DNA from: DAIOEK01 sp963721445
GTDB taxonomy: Bacteria > Chloroflexota > Anaerolineae > Anaerolineales > Anaerolineaceae
Assembly (NCBI GenBank): GCA_963721445.1
Contig: CAVRIZ010000005.1
Span: 1,240,001-1,304,000 of the forward strand
Direction of reading: 5' to 3'
Length of the DNA stretch: 64,000 bases
Part shown: positions 27,147 through 36,970 of the stretch, one piece after another
How the letters are laid out: each line of letters opens with the position of its first letter
How positions within the stretch are numbered: the first letter of the stretch is position 1
Program-made: the position numbers and the translations under genes
The notes under the pieces: generated by a model
The model's database searches: none
What the model was told of the DNA's origin: nothing
What the model saw: the letters and a program-made list of their open reading frames with translations, nothing else

Positions 27147-28076
27147 ATGGACACAATCCATCTTCCTACCGGTTGGAGCATTATTCACCCTTCTCCGGGT
27201 GATCTATCTCGGGTAACCGAATTCATCCGCTCCTGCGATGAAGCCTATTTTGGCGAACCGGATACCACCGAAGGTGACATGGATTACGAATGGAGACGGC
27301 CAGGATTTGAAGTCGAGCGCGACGCCTATCTGGTGCAAACGACAGATGAAACGATTGCCGGGTACACCGATTTTTACATCCACGACAATGAACTATATGT
27401 GACACACAATACCGCCATTCATCCTGACTTTCTCGATCGTGTTTCTGTTGTGGATCTGTTTATTGCGGGAGTAGACAGAGCACAGGCGTTATTAGCTCCT
27501 GGCGGGCGCATCCGAACCATCAGCCTGCGTGATGAAACCAACCAAATGCTGGAAGAACTTGGGTTTCATCCCATCCAAATCCAATACCGTATGCGGATCG
27601 ATTTCGATCAACCTCCGATGGAGGCAACCTGGCCGTCAGGATATCGATTGACAGCTTTCTCTCAGGAAAAACATGCCCGGGAAGTGTTTGAAGTGATCGA
27701 AACCGCTTTCCAGGAACTACCTCACCGCCGTGGAAATACGTATGAGGGCTGGGTTGAGTTTATCTTGAAGCGAACTGATTTTGATCCATCTCTCTTGTTC
27801 ATGGCGACCAAAGACGGAGAAATCGCCGGTGTAGCCGTTGGATTCGATAATCCAATCGGTGGGTGGATCCGTCAATTAGCCGTCAAGAAATCACACCGCG
27901 GGCAGGGTATTGCCCTGGCAATATTAAAACACGCATTCGCTGAATTTTATCGGCGCGGCAGGGCATCGGTCGGGTTGACCGTTGATTCGGAAAATATGAC
28001 CGGCGCGCCACAGCTCTATCTGCGAGCGGGAATGAGGCAAATTGAGAAATATATCACGTACGTGAAGGAAATTTAA
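27147..28076 (+). CDS. Double-domain GNAT N-acetyltransferase
   Basis: Acetyl-CoA-dependent acetyltransferase of 309 residues with two tandem GNAT domains. The N-terminal one (about 1-150) lacks a clear acetyl-CoA loop. The C-terminal one (about 155-305) has IRQLAVKKSHRGQGIALAIL, the R/QxxGxA pocket, and the APQLYLRAGM motif near the end. This architecture occurs in eukaryote-like and Chloroflexota proteins of unknown substrate. AAGGAG lies 7 bases before the ATG. An intrinsic terminator follows. Confidence 0.8.
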   Translation: MDTIHLPTGWSIIHPSPGDLSRVTEFIRSCDEAYFGEPDTTEGDMDYEWRRPGFEVERDAYLVQTTDETIAGYTDFYIHDNELYVTHNTAIHPDFLDRVSVVDLFIAGVDRAQALLAPGGRIRTISLRDETNQMLEELGFHPIQIQYRMRIDFDQPPMEATWPSGYRLTAFSQEKHAREVFEVIETAFQELPHRRGNTYEGWVEFILKRTDFDPSLLFMATKDGEIAGVAVGFDNPIGGWIRQLAVKKSHRGQGIALAILKHAFAEFYRRGRASVGLTVDSENMTGAPQLYLRAGMRQIEKYITYVKEI

Positions 28077-28082
28077 TTCACC

Positions 28083-28117
28083 ACCGGCTCACATCAGATA
28101 GATGTGAGCCGGTTTTT
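28083..28117 (+). terminator. Intrinsic terminator after the GNAT gene
   Basis: ACCGGCTCACATC and its complement (13-bp stem, AGATA loop) are followed by TTTTT. It also sits at the end of the convergent operon at 28136 and could act in both directions. Confidence 0.9.
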
Positions 28118-28135
28118 CATTAATATCCGTTCCGA

Positions 28136-28891
28136 TTATCCATTATCCAGCGACGGTCGTATTGGGCGGGGGTTCGGGACAGCGTCCTCAGCTTTGTTAA
28201 CTTTGGTTTCGCTGGCTGCGATTACCCGGTAAAGCGTCAGGAAAAGAATCGATCCAGCAGAGATCCAATACATCCAGTTCACCCAGGGGGTAGCCGTATC
28301 TGTTCCGGACAAAATTCCATGCACGAGCATACCTGCGAAAGTCAGGAAACTTAGGTAATGGGTGGTGCGCCAGGCTTTATATCCAATTCGCTTTTTGATA
28401 TAAAAGGAGATCACAGTCACCAGCCAAAAGTAAAATCCTAACTGACCTACACCAACCCAGACCGGTCTGTATTTGGCTAATGTGAACGGTGTAAGGACCT
28501 GGAACAGGTTCGCGTTTATATATTTATCGCCCATTAATAGCAGCCCATGGATCAGCCCTGTTACCAATCCACCAATACTGACAAATTGGTGCAGATCATT
28601 AGCGGTGAAAGCACCGGGGAACAGCTTCGCAACTTTGGCACTGATCAGTAATCCCAAGACCATTGAGATCCAGAGAAATACAAAAGAGACCAGCGCCGTG
28701 CCGCGGGATAGGAACCAGAAGGCTTTTGGTTCTTCTCCACTAACCGAGTAAACTAATCCCGGCAGAAAGATCGGAATAACCACCACCGCCGCGACCAGTC
28801 CAAATACCGTTGCCATGATGCCGATCCCGGCTATCCGAAAAACAAATTCTTCTTCCTGGTTTTCTGGTTGCGTGTTTTGTTTGATACTCAT
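28136..28891 (-). CDS. Ferric reductase-like transmembrane protein
   Basis: Six-helix membrane protein of 251 residues resembling the FRD/ferric reductase-like heme domain (FVSIGGLVTGLIHGLLL, TTHYLSFLTFAGMLVHGIL, with paired His likely binding heme). It lacks the flavin and NADPH domain, so it is a bare cytochrome-like module. It ends an operon and overlaps apbE by 4 bases (ATGA). An extracytoplasmic electron-transfer role with the ApbE product is likely but inferred. Confidence 0.7.
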   Translation of the reverse strand: MSIKQNTQPENQEEEFVFRIAGIGIMATVFGLVAAVVVIPIFLPGLVYSVSGEEPKAFWFLSRGTALVSFVFLWISMVLGLLISAKVAKLFPGAFTANDLHQFVSIGGLVTGLIHGLLLMGDKYINANLFQVLTPFTLAKYRPVWVGVGQLGFYFWLVTVISFYIKKRIGYKAWRTTHYLSFLTFAGMLVHGILSGTDTATPWVNWMYWISAGSILFLTLYRVIAASETKVNKAEDAVPNPRPIRPSLDNG

Positions 28892-29814
28892 TGTTCACAC
28901 CTTTCGTAGTTCGAAAATCCCTGACTTCTGCAGACCTCACCATCTGTCGTGATCAGCAACAATTCAAAGCCTGGTTTGTTTTCCAGCCAATCCAGTCCTT
29001 GTTCGGAGCCCAGGATATTGAGGACTTTAGCCGCCATCTCCGCCTGGATCACATTCGGACCAATGACAGTCGCGGAATATACATCACTGACTGTTGGCAG
29101 ATATGTCCGCGGATCGATGATGTGGTGTTGAAGTACTCCCGCTTTCATCCAGTGGCGACGGTTCTTCCCGGAAGTGGCCACGCCCATATCGGTAAGCATG
29201 ACCTGGCTGATCTCTTCTTCCGTATGAAACGGATCCTCAAGACCAATTGGCCACTGGCTGCCATCCGATAAGATGCCCTGTACGGCTATATCGCCACCCG
29301 CATCCACCAGGACCGGACCAATCTTGCCGAGTGTGGCAGCCACCTGTTGAGCAGCCCAACCCTTTCCCACTCCGCCAAAATCAAGGTGCAATCCTGGAGG
29401 AAGTAAGACGGTTCTTTCTTTGGCATTAACCGTGATTTGATCCAGAACGGATCCGGATAATTGGTTAGTAATATGATGTCCGAATGTAATACCATCCAGA
29501 AACTCAAAACTTCGATCATAGCCTGCTGCATTGAGGGCGTCCAATAGTCCAGCCGTTACCAGACCACCGCTTTCCTTTTCCATACTCAGCGAGGTTTGGA
29601 GAACATCCCAGAAAATTGCAGAGACCTTTACCCGTGTACCTGATGCCCGGTTCAGCCTGGATAACTCACTCTCAGGTCTAAACCGGCTAAAAATGGTTTC
29701 CCAATACTCAAACCAGGTTGGCACCTGCTGCAGTATTTGACTATCTGATTCAGCACACTCCAGTGCTACCAGCATGGATGTTCCCATGGCACGAAATTCC
29801 AGGTTGTATATCAC
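28888..29814 (-). CDS. apbE: FAD:protein FMN transferase
   Basis: Flavin transferase of 308 residues that covalently attaches FMN to Thr/Ser of target proteins using FAD and Mg2+. It shows FRAMGTSMLVALE, the ApbE core DFGGVGKGWAAQQ, VDAGGDIAVQG and VATSGKNRRHW, then HHIIDPRT. No lipobox is obvious. It is in a four-gene operon, overlapping both neighbours by 4 bases. I saw no typical flavinylation motif (DxxSGAT style) in the neighbouring proteins, so its target probably lies elsewhere. Confidence 0.9.
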   Translation of the reverse strand: MIYNLEFRAMGTSMLVALECAESDSQILQQVPTWFEYWETIFSRFRPESELSRLNRASGTRVKVSAIFWDVLQTSLSMEKESGGLVTAGLLDALNAAGYDRSFEFLDGITFGHHITNQLSGSVLDQITVNAKERTVLLPPGLHLDFGGVGKGWAAQQVAATLGKIGPVLVDAGGDIAVQGILSDGSQWPIGLEDPFHTEEEISQVMLTDMGVATSGKNRRHWMKAGVLQHHIIDPRTYLPTVSDVYSATVIGPNVIQAEMAAKVLNILGSEQGLDWLENKPGFELLLITTDGEVCRSQGFSNYERCEQ

Positions 29815-30242
29815 GAGGTCCGGGTCTTTGCCGCTGATTTCTTACGGGCAGTTTTCTTCGCACCTCCGCCCGATTGTTGCGCGCCACCAGATCCGGCGCC
29901 CAGATTGACTGTCTGTACGGGCTGTGGCTGGATGGAGACGGTGGCCGTTGGAATAGCTGAGATCGTTCGCAGTGCCGGCGGCAGGTCCGTTGGAATTACC
30001 GCAACAGACTGATCAGTATGTAGTTGGATTAAGGGCACCAGGGTAGGCATTGCGTCCAAAGAATTACTGTCATCCACACCATTATCTGTGTTGACGTCTT
30101 TGGTATTCGATCCTTCAACTGCTTGATTGGCAAGGAGCGTCCAGATGCCGATAGCCCCTGCCAGAGCGCCGGATGCGAGGAATGCTTTCAATCCGGTGAG
30201 AACAATGCCCGGTGGGCGTGATTTGAATGGAGAATTCATCAA
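29811..30242 (-). CDS. Hypothetical membrane-anchored Ser/Thr/Pro-rich protein
   Basis: Unrecognised 143-residue protein. One N-terminal membrane helix (about residues 12-35), then a low-complexity region rich in Asp, Thr, Pro and Val (residues 45-110), a Gly/Gln stretch (GAGSGGAQQSGGGAKK), and a strongly basic tail (KKTARKKSAAKTRT). The basic tail might bind nucleic acid, a phosphate-rich surface or the membrane. It overlaps apbE by 4 bases, so it belongs to that operon. Confidence 0.6.
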   Translation of the reverse strand: MMNSPFKSRPPGIVLTGLKAFLASGALAGAIGIWTLLANQAVEGSNTKDVNTDNGVDDSNSLDAMPTLVPLIQLHTDQSVAVIPTDLPPALRTISAIPTATVSIQPQPVQTVNLGAGSGGAQQSGGGAKKTARKKSAAKTRTS

Positions 30243-30277
30243 ATGATCCTGTTTCTGCTATAAATTATTATTTTTGA

Positions 30278-31027
30278 TTAATCGTCATCCGATTCGTTTT
30301 CATGCTCACTCTCATTACTCGAGCGTGAAGACTTTTTAGATGATTTTTCAGTGGTATTATCGATGGTCGCTGAATAACTGGCATACAAATACTGGGGTTG
30401 AACCAGGGCTAAGACTTCACCCGCCAGGCTTACATACACTTGATCACCTGTAGAAAAAGTGACCATGTATGCCGGCACTTCGTTATATTTTGTCTTCTCA
30501 ACAGAGGTTACCAATCCACCCTGCATGTAATTTACAGCGTCAACCAAAGCGATCTTGTCATCGATCACCGCCGACGGTCCCCCGGTGAGACTGTTGTATA
30601 GTATTTTGCCTTCTTCCGCGTCAAGGTATACTTTTTCGCCGCCATCCAATTGAACTTCATAGGCAACAGATCCGTTGTAGTCCACCAGTTCAGCGTGACC
30701 AGAGATCGATGATCCACTTAGACCAACGGCGGTTAAAGCCAAACTAACTGCTTTATCCATTGAAATTTTATGTTCGGTCGCTTTGGATTCATCATCTGAT
30801 TGATTTTTTACTGATATTTCTTTGATGACTTCGTTCGCTTGCAGAATCCGATTATTCGCTTCTGCAATGATCTGGGAATACGCCTGCTTCTGTTCCTGCA
30901 TGGCTTGTTCCAATTCGGCAGCGCGGGCAGTTTCGCGGGATGCCGAAACCACTTTAACTACCGTACCAACAACTCCCAGGACAAAAGCGGTGATTAATAC
31001 CGCCAGTATTAATGGCATTCGTTTCAT
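30278..31027 (-). CDS. PepSY domain membrane-anchored protein
   Basis: Protein of about 249 residues: one N-terminal helix (MKRMPLILAVLITAFVLGVVG), a coiled region to about 80, then two PepSY repeats (SMDKAVSLALTAVGLSGSSI, then KIALVDAVNYMQGGLVTSVE with the VPAYMVTF end) and a charged Ser/Glu/Asp tail. PepSY proteins often act in the periplasm with reductases or peptidases. GGAGG precedes the ATG by 5 bases. It is the first gene of the apbE/ferric-reductase operon, divergent from the two-component genes. Confidence 0.75.
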   Translation of the reverse strand: MKRMPLILAVLITAFVLGVVGTVVKVVSASRETARAAELEQAMQEQKQAYSQIIAEANNRILQANEVIKEISVKNQSDDESKATEHKISMDKAVSLALTAVGLSGSSISGHAELVDYNGSVAYEVQLDGGEKVYLDAEEGKILYNSLTGGPSAVIDDKIALVDAVNYMQGGLVTSVEKTKYNEVPAYMVTFSTGDQVYVSLAGEVLALVQPQYLYASYSATIDNTTEKSSKKSSRSSNESEHENESDDD

Positions 31028-31103
31028 TTTTTCCTCCATGAATATTTGGGTTAGTTTTATTCTAAAGGCCAAGATTAATAGGAAGTTTGGGATGGACCCT
31101 CGA

Positions 31104-31124
31104 TTTTCCAATCATTTTCCAATC
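31104..31124. promoter_or_regulatory. Direct repeat between divergent operons, candidate regulator site
   Basis: TTTTCCAATC occurs twice with an 11-base period (31104-31113 and 31115-31124), the one-turn spacing typical of OmpR-family regulator sites. It lies between the PepSY operon and the response regulator gene. Confidence 0.45.
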
Positions 31125-31192
31125 TTTTCATGCTACACTGGAAAAATAGCATGGGGACAGATTATAGATTGGTCTATTTTGATTGAGGATAT

Positions 31193-31876
31193 ATGCGCGT
31201 ACTACTAATTGAAGATGATCAGAGATTAGCGGGGATCGTCAAACGGGTACTGGAAGATGATCACTACAAGGTCGACCTGGTCCATAATGGACAGGAAGGA
31301 TTAGACCTCGTCATGCGTGGTATCCATGACCTGGCTATAGTTGATTGGATGCTTCCCGGAAGAGATGGACCATCCATCGTACGGGAAATTCGAAAAGCAC
31401 GATTGAGTATCGGAATCTTAATGTTGACGGCACGCGGTCAAGTGGAAGACCGCGTCTCCGGATTGGACAGTGGAGCGGATGATTACCTGGTAAAACCATT
31501 TACGTTTGATGAGCTCCTGGCTCGTTTACGCTCCATCTGCCGTAGATTCGCTCCGACATGCACGGATCCGCAGGAATTAAGGGTGGGGCATATCGTCATG
31601 GATACCGCAACCCATACTCTCCGGAGGAATGATCTGGCAATCGAGCTGACAAAGACAGAATGGGACCTGTTGGAATATCTGTTACGTCACCCCGGAAAAC
31701 CGCTGACCCGACAGAGTATTTTGGACTATGTCTGGTCATACGAAAGCGAAGTCCGCCCTGATCTGGTGGATGTGTATATCTCTTATTTACGACAAAAAAT
31801 AAATATTCCGGGTTTGCCAGACCCGATTCAGACTATTCGAGGGATCGGGTACCGATTCGACGCAGCGTATGCTTAA
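31193..31876 (+). CDS. OmpR family response regulator
   Basis: DNA-binding response regulator of 227 residues. Receiver: EDD near 8, phospho-acceptor Asp in VDWMLPGRDG (about residue 51), Lys in YLVKPFTFDEL. Winged-helix domain: VGHIVMDTATHTLRRNDLAIELTKTEWDLLEYL style, ending in QTIRGIGYRFD. It overlaps its kinase by 8 bases. Divergent from the PepSY-apbE operon, which is its most likely target. Confidence 0.93.
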   Translation: MRVLLIEDDQRLAGIVKRVLEDDHYKVDLVHNGQEGLDLVMRGIHDLAIVDWMLPGRDGPSIVREIRKARLSIGILMLTARGQVEDRVSGLDSGADDYLVKPFTFDELLARLRSICRRFAPTCTDPQELRVGHIVMDTATHTLRRNDLAIELTKTEWDLLEYLLRHPGKPLTRQSILDYVWSYESEVRPDLVDVYISYLRQKINIPGLPDPIQTIRGIGYRFDAAYA

Positions 31877-33500
31877 ACGATTGCGAATTCAGCTTACCCT
31901 GCTTTTCCTTTTCTCCGGGATATTGCTGGTCGGAGTCCTCGGAGCCAGTTTATATATCCGGTTGGAAGGGTTCTTCCGGTCATCCACCGATATCGCATTA
32001 AAATACCGTCTCGCCTTGGAATTGAGAAATCTACAAGCGCCGATCTCGCCGGATATTGAAGCTGCCGAGAAAGATTTTATCAACCGATCTCAGTCTGAAG
32101 GGAAATTCCCCACCCCAACCGTTGACCTGGAGTTGGATGAAGAACTTGAAGGGATCAATTTCAACCCGTTAACCCACACGCCGTCACCGACACTAAAACC
32201 TGTATTACCTATCTCCCCCACCAAAAAACCAGCTAAGCCTGCCAGCACAGACGATAAAGAAGGAGACGAATCCGAACCTGAAGACAGTTCATCTATAGTA
32301 TCAACGCCGGTTTCGTTGGTCCCGCTGCAGACCAAATCATTCCTGGCAAAACCCAGATCTGTCCAGCTAAGTACACCTACTCCTACCGCAGCTCTCATCG
32401 ATTCGTTGCCTGTGTCAGCACAATCTGAACCAAACATTGACAATTCGTTTGATAGTGAGCTTTCTGCGATCTTTGTAAATTACATCGATTCTTCCGGTGG
32501 TGTTATTCCGGCAGCTTTCTCGAATCGCTCCCCATTTAAGCCAGATTTTGGTGCCATTCTTGCGGCTCGGAAGACCGGAATCGACGTACGCACAGTTGCA
32601 ATGGCTGATGGTACACCAGTCAGGTATCTCACCTATCTTTTACCAGAAGGGTATCCGGCCGGCTTTATTCAGTTAGGGAGGAAAATTGACGATCAGGTTC
32701 GGCTATTAAATGAATATTTGATGAATATGCTGGTTATCGGGCTGATCCTTTTGATCTTGTTGGGATTGGGTAGCTGGTGGCTGGCAGGTCGTGCGGTTAT
32801 CCCGACCCAGAGATCATTGGATCAGCAACAGGCATTTATCGCCAACGCCAGCCACGAATTGCGCACCCCCCTGACACTGATCAGGGCGAGCACAGAACTC
32901 GCCACGCGGTCCACACCACCCGGTGAAGCGAAGAAATTGATGACCGACGTATTAGGCGATGTGGATTATATGGCTAAGTTAGTGGAAGACCTATTGCTAC
33001 TCTCCCGCTTGGACAACCAGAAAATCATTCTGGCCATGGAACCGGTTCAAATAGAAATGTTATTCGGAGATATCCAACGACAGTTCGAACCGTTAGTATC
33101 AACGAATCAAGTCCGCCTAACGCTTAAAACTTTGCCCGAGCAAATCATGGCAGACCCAGATCGGATGCGGCAGCTTTTGTGGATATTAATTGACAATGCC
33201 ATCCAACATACCCCGCGTGGGGGCGAAGTTACCCTATCCGCTGAGAAAGACAAAGAAAGCGTACACATTCGGGTTACAGACAACGGCGCGGGAATACCAG
33301 AGGAAGATATCCCGCACGTGTTCGAACGATTTTTCAAGGGGCGTAATTCTCACTCAAAATCCAGAGGCGCCGGATTGGGCTTATCTATTGCGAGGAGTCT
33401 CGTGGAAGCCCAACGGGGAACGATCCAAATCGAGAGCGTTCCTGGTCGAGGAACGAGAGTAACCATTACACTCGATTCAGCTCAGGCTCCAAAACTTTAA
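31869..33500 (+). CDS. Sensor histidine kinase with Pro/Ser/Thr-rich extracellular region
   Basis: Sensor kinase of 543 residues. A first membrane helix (about 8-30) is followed by a long external region whose residues 95-195 are low-complexity and rich in Pro, Ser, Thr, Lys and Glu. After a second helix (about 280-305) come the HisKA phospho-site NASHELRTPLTLIR and HATPase_c (LWILIDNAIQHTPRGG, VTDNGAGIP, GAGLGLSIARSLV). The external low-complexity part probably serves as a spacer through the wall. Paired with the preceding regulator. Confidence 0.9.
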   Translation: MLKRLRIQLTLLFLFSGILLVGVLGASLYIRLEGFFRSSTDIALKYRLALELRNLQAPISPDIEAAEKDFINRSQSEGKFPTPTVDLELDEELEGINFNPLTHTPSPTLKPVLPISPTKKPAKPASTDDKEGDESEPEDSSSIVSTPVSLVPLQTKSFLAKPRSVQLSTPTPTAALIDSLPVSAQSEPNIDNSFDSELSAIFVNYIDSSGGVIPAAFSNRSPFKPDFGAILAARKTGIDVRTVAMADGTPVRYLTYLLPEGYPAGFIQLGRKIDDQVRLLNEYLMNMLVIGLILLILLGLGSWWLAGRAVIPTQRSLDQQQAFIANASHELRTPLTLIRASTELATRSTPPGEAKKLMTDVLGDVDYMAKLVEDLLLLSRLDNQKIILAMEPVQIEMLFGDIQRQFEPLVSTNQVRLTLKTLPEQIMADPDRMRQLLWILIDNAIQHTPRGGEVTLSAEKDKESVHIRVTDNGAGIPEEDIPHVFERFFKGRNSHSKSRGAGLGLSIARSLVEAQRGTIQIESVPGRGTRVTITLDSAQAPKL

Positions 33501-33576
33501 TCACTTGAGCGGTGACAGGAATATTAAATTGGGCTATCATTAACCCATCTTATTTCCCGGGATGTGATTATCCATT

Positions 33577-33963
33577 ATGAAGAAAATCGTAGATGCTGGT
33601 GAACAAAAAGAGCTGCCCAGGATGCCCTGGGATCTGTCTCTGGTGATGTTGGCTACCGTGTACATCCTGATGCGACTATCGAAAATCGGCATTACCTTTA
33701 TTTCACCTCCGGGTCCGGTTTATTTACAGACGGTTCTGTGGGTTGGATATCCGTTCGTCGCATTGATCTGGGGAATAGCCGCCAGATTTCTGCAGTTTAA
33801 ATTCTGGTGGATGTTGATCATCTGTTTGATCGCAATGGCTGGCGGTTTATTCTTTGGCCATGGTGCCCCTCACCTTGTCTATCTGCCCATCTACCTAATC
33901 GCAACAATAGTTGGTTATTATGGGGCGGGGTTATTTCCCAAGCCCGCTGTTCGCAAACTTTAA
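33577..33963 (+). CDS. Hypothetical small membrane protein
   Basis: Unrecognised protein of 128 residues with three or four hydrophobic segments (from about residue 18 onward) and no visible motif. It follows the kinase by 76 bases and ends exactly at the convergent GRP transporter gene, leaving no room for a terminator between them. Function unknown. Confidence 0.55.
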   Translation: MKKIVDAGEQKELPRMPWDLSLVMLATVYILMRLSKIGITFISPPGPVYLQTVLWVGYPFVALIWGIAARFLQFKFWWMLIICLIAMAGGLFFGHGAPHLVYLPIYLIATIVGYYGAGLFPKPAVRKL

Positions 33964-34848
33964 TTATTTCAGGTTACCCAACAAAATACCACCTACCATC
34001 GCCAATACACATCCGACCAGGGTGAATGTTGCTGCCTGTGTTTTCGGTTTGGGGTCTTTCAGAATATAAATACCCGCTAATGCGTTTACGACGACTGCCA
34101 GTTGGGCGATCGAGAATCCTTTTCCAGCGCCTATCCGGTCGGTAAGGACGAGCATTGTATAATTGCCGATCCCCCAAATGATCCCGCTACCGAAAACACG
34201 AACATAATCTCCAGTATTTTCCAACCGAATGGGGTGTTTTACTAACAGAATCATCACACAACCTGCAAAAAACATCCCCACCGCGAATGGGAAGGAAGAA
34301 ACCCAGGCAGAAGTTCCGGTCAATTTCATTGGGATAAAATAAGTTCCCCAAAGGATTCCCGCACCAACCGCTCCTATGATGCCGGTTACCCATCGCCTGG
34401 AAACCTCCAGTTGAGCGCCTGGGCCTTTGGCAAATATGATCATAAGAACCCCGGTGATCATCATCGCCACTGCCAGGAACATGAGATACAAATTCATGCG
34501 GCTCAGGTTAAGCAATTCCTGAAAAAGTACTGCCCCCCAGATAATGCTTACCACAATATTCATCGGCGACCAAATTCCGACTGCTTTGGCAAGTCCAAGG
34601 CGGTCGGTGCCCACAAAAGCACAGACGCTGGAGATGGACCAGATGATACCTCCGGCAAAGGGAAGGGAGAAGGAGAATAGTGTGTAGTTCCAGCTATTCT
34701 GAGTCAGGGCAATGACAAATGCCAGCACGAGAAAAGCGGCCGAGACATAGAATGTCTTGATGTATTGGGAAGGCATCCGCACATTTTGGGTTGGCGCCAA
34801 CCAAGAGCCCCAACAGGCGACGGTGATGACAGCGAGGAATAGGGTCAT
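33964..34848 (-). CDS. GRP-family (EamA-like) sugar or small-molecule transporter
   Basis: Transporter of 294 residues with ten hydrophobic helices in two five-helix halves (each with a WGS/WGTYFIP type motif), as in the GRP/RhaT/EamA superfamily. It is 10 bases after the AFOR gene on the same strand, so the two are probably co-transcribed; this suggests uptake or release of an organic acid or aldehyde-related compound, but that is inference. The substrate is not readable. Confidence 0.7.
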   Translation of the reverse strand: MTLFLAVITVACWGSWLAPTQNVRMPSQYIKTFYVSAAFLVLAFVIALTQNSWNYTLFSFSLPFAGGIIWSISSVCAFVGTDRLGLAKAVGIWSPMNIVVSIIWGAVLFQELLNLSRMNLYLMFLAVAMMITGVLMIIFAKGPGAQLEVSRRWVTGIIGAVGAGILWGTYFIPMKLTGTSAWVSSFPFAVGMFFAGCVMILLVKHPIRLENTGDYVRVFGSGIIWGIGNYTMLVLTDRIGAGKGFSIAQLAVVVNALAGIYILKDPKPKTQAATFTLVGCVLAMVGGILLGNLK

Positions 34849-34857
34849 ACGAGTCGA

Positions 34858-36838
34858 TTATTCATGGTTTGCCTTGGCTTGATTGGGGGTAAGCATTTCA
34901 GGGATGGCATGAGCTCCGTCTGCGAAAGCTGCATCAATGCCGCGTCTGACCTCTGCCCACCAATCCCGCGCGGCTTTTATCTTATTTTCCCTGAACCTGA
35001 CCAGCCATTCGGATAAGGCTTGGTCTTTCAAACCGAACCTTTCCCACTGTTCGAGAAATGTAAATATCAAATCGATGACTCGTTCACTTTCCCAGAATTC
35101 ACTTTTATCCGATTCACTTTCGTGGATATGTTTTGCCAGGTTGAAGTGGTGCTCTTTGAAATTGATCGATAAGCCGTAATGGGCGGATAAAATTTCATCT
35201 GTGATCGTCTCTGCCCATTTGCGATGAAAACGACAGATGCCGCTGTTATCGGTGAACAGCTCATAAACCATCCGTTCTACATTCTTCCTTCCAAGCTCGA
35301 AGGGTGGCATAAACTTGCCTTCGTAATACACATAATATTTCCCCATCATTGGCATTGGGCTGAGCATTCCTGCTACCCAATATTGGTTTGGAACCATATA
35401 GCCAGATTCGCCATGCGGAATATAGACAGCCCGTTCCACCGTTTTTTTCCTGTGGCGCTTATCCAATGCTTCGGCTGCCGCGCGGATACCCGTTTGAAAC
35501 AAAGCCGCTTTCGGATCGAACAGGATCGCTTCGACCACGCTGTGGGCGTAATTCGCGTTAAGAGCGCTGTCCTTCACCAGATCGAAGGATGCAGGGTCGG
35601 AAGTGAATTGCATTTTTAATTTATCCGCGGATGGAAACCCGTACGTTTCAGGAGAGATCAATCCGTTCGCGACAATATCCATGATCCATGCGACCGTTCC
35701 ACCTGTCTGGATTGCATCGAATCCCATGGCATCCACATAATCATTGATCTGCTCCGCGGCGCGTTGATCGAAAACCCCAATCTGCGGACCGAGCGCATGG
35801 TAGGGTTCGTAATCTTTTTTATAGATCTCGAACATTTTCTTGCATGCCACCGGGCAAGGCTCCCCGCAATGTTGAAAATTCTTGGGTTTGATCGTTTCGG
35901 TATTGAACTGCTCCAGGTAATGATGGAGGATGAATTTCTCGTGCTGTTCCAGCCGCTCGGCATCTGAATGATATATGCTGGAGTAATTGAAGCTCATCAG
36001 CCTTTCATTCATTTCGCGCATGTTGACACCGAAGGTGCCTCCTGTTTCAAATTGAGGGACATACCTATACTTTTCTGTAAGCGCGATATCCGTTTGAATG
36101 GTCTTCTGTCCAAAATGTTCCATGAAATAGGAATCAATTTCCGCCGAATCGCGTAGATCGGGGTCTTCCCATTCCCCGCCAAAGAGGATGGCTGCAATAT
36201 TATGAGCTTGTAGTAAGCGTGAACCCAGACCTCCCCGTCCAGCCCAGTCCACAACTGCAGATAATTCCCCTCGTCTATAAGGGCTTGAACCGATAGCCCC
36301 TTCGGAAGTATGCAGGGAGGCTGGACCAACAGCACAAACCCTCAGTTTCCCTTCCGGATATTCAGATTTGTAGCGATCAAAGAGCGCCTGTTGGATCGCG
36401 AAGAAACCAAGCAATGGCCTGCCGTTTGGGTCTGCGTATCCACACCAGAGAGTTCTCCGCGTTGACCGGTTCGATCCGGACATGGATCTCACCAAGTTTG
36501 TGATTCATCAAAAGAACACTTGTTTCGTGAGCGCGTCCGCGCAAGGCAACATAATTGACACCGACATTGTGGAAAGTGTATGCCGCTCCACCCATGCTCG
36601 AAATAAAGAAACCATCCCATTGGGGCGATGGCGCGCCAAATACCAGGCGACGTGACCCTGGAATACTGCTTCCAGCGAGAAGACCTTCACCAAATGTGAA
36701 ACTGTCTGGGTATAGATGATATCGGTGCCAGGCATAATCCACCGGACCGAGAATCGCGGGCGATTCTACCGGACGCAGGTACCAGTTTCCGTTATTTAGA
36801 TGAACGGTTAATTCCCGTTGGATGATGGGGTAAGTCAT
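34858..36838 (-). pseudogene. Aldehyde ferredoxin oxidoreductase family, one frameshift
   Basis: Tungstopterin (AFOR-type) oxidoreductase of about 660 residues if repaired. The N-terminal ~135 residues (NWYLRPVESPAILG, GSRRLVFGAPSPQWDGFF, SSMGGAAYTFHNVGVNYVAL) are in the frame from 36838. At about 36440 a +1 shift (fits loss of CT from TCTCTCTGG) leads to CGYADPNGRPLLGFFAIQQALF and the rest. The iron-sulfur cysteines are visible: CGEPCPVAC and a later GICRFHR. It would oxidise aldehydes with ferredoxin. A stop in the first frame (CTTTGAT) falls after the break. Confidence 0.85.
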
Positions 36839-36925
36839 TGCACGATCCTTTACATTGGTTGTCTATTTGATTCTACCCGATAGTTATAGAACCTTTTCCA
36901 TTCAATTGGTGCTGGAATGAAAAAA

Positions 36926-36951
36926 ACCTCCGGATCGTCATGATCCGGAGG
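36926..36951 (-). terminator. Intrinsic terminator on the minus strand
   Basis: Ten-base arms CCTCCGGATC/GATCCGGAGG with a short loop, followed in the minus direction by seven T. It terminates the gene at 36971-37513. Confidence 0.9.
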
Positions 36952-36970
36952 GGAAGGAAGGGAGGTACTT

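Noticed and set aside
36371..36385. CTTTGAT at the AFOR first-frame stop, resembling the prfB +1 frameshift site
   Set aside because: The downstream frame already looks coding well before this stop (CGYADPNGRPLLGF), so the break lies upstream and this match is probably chance.
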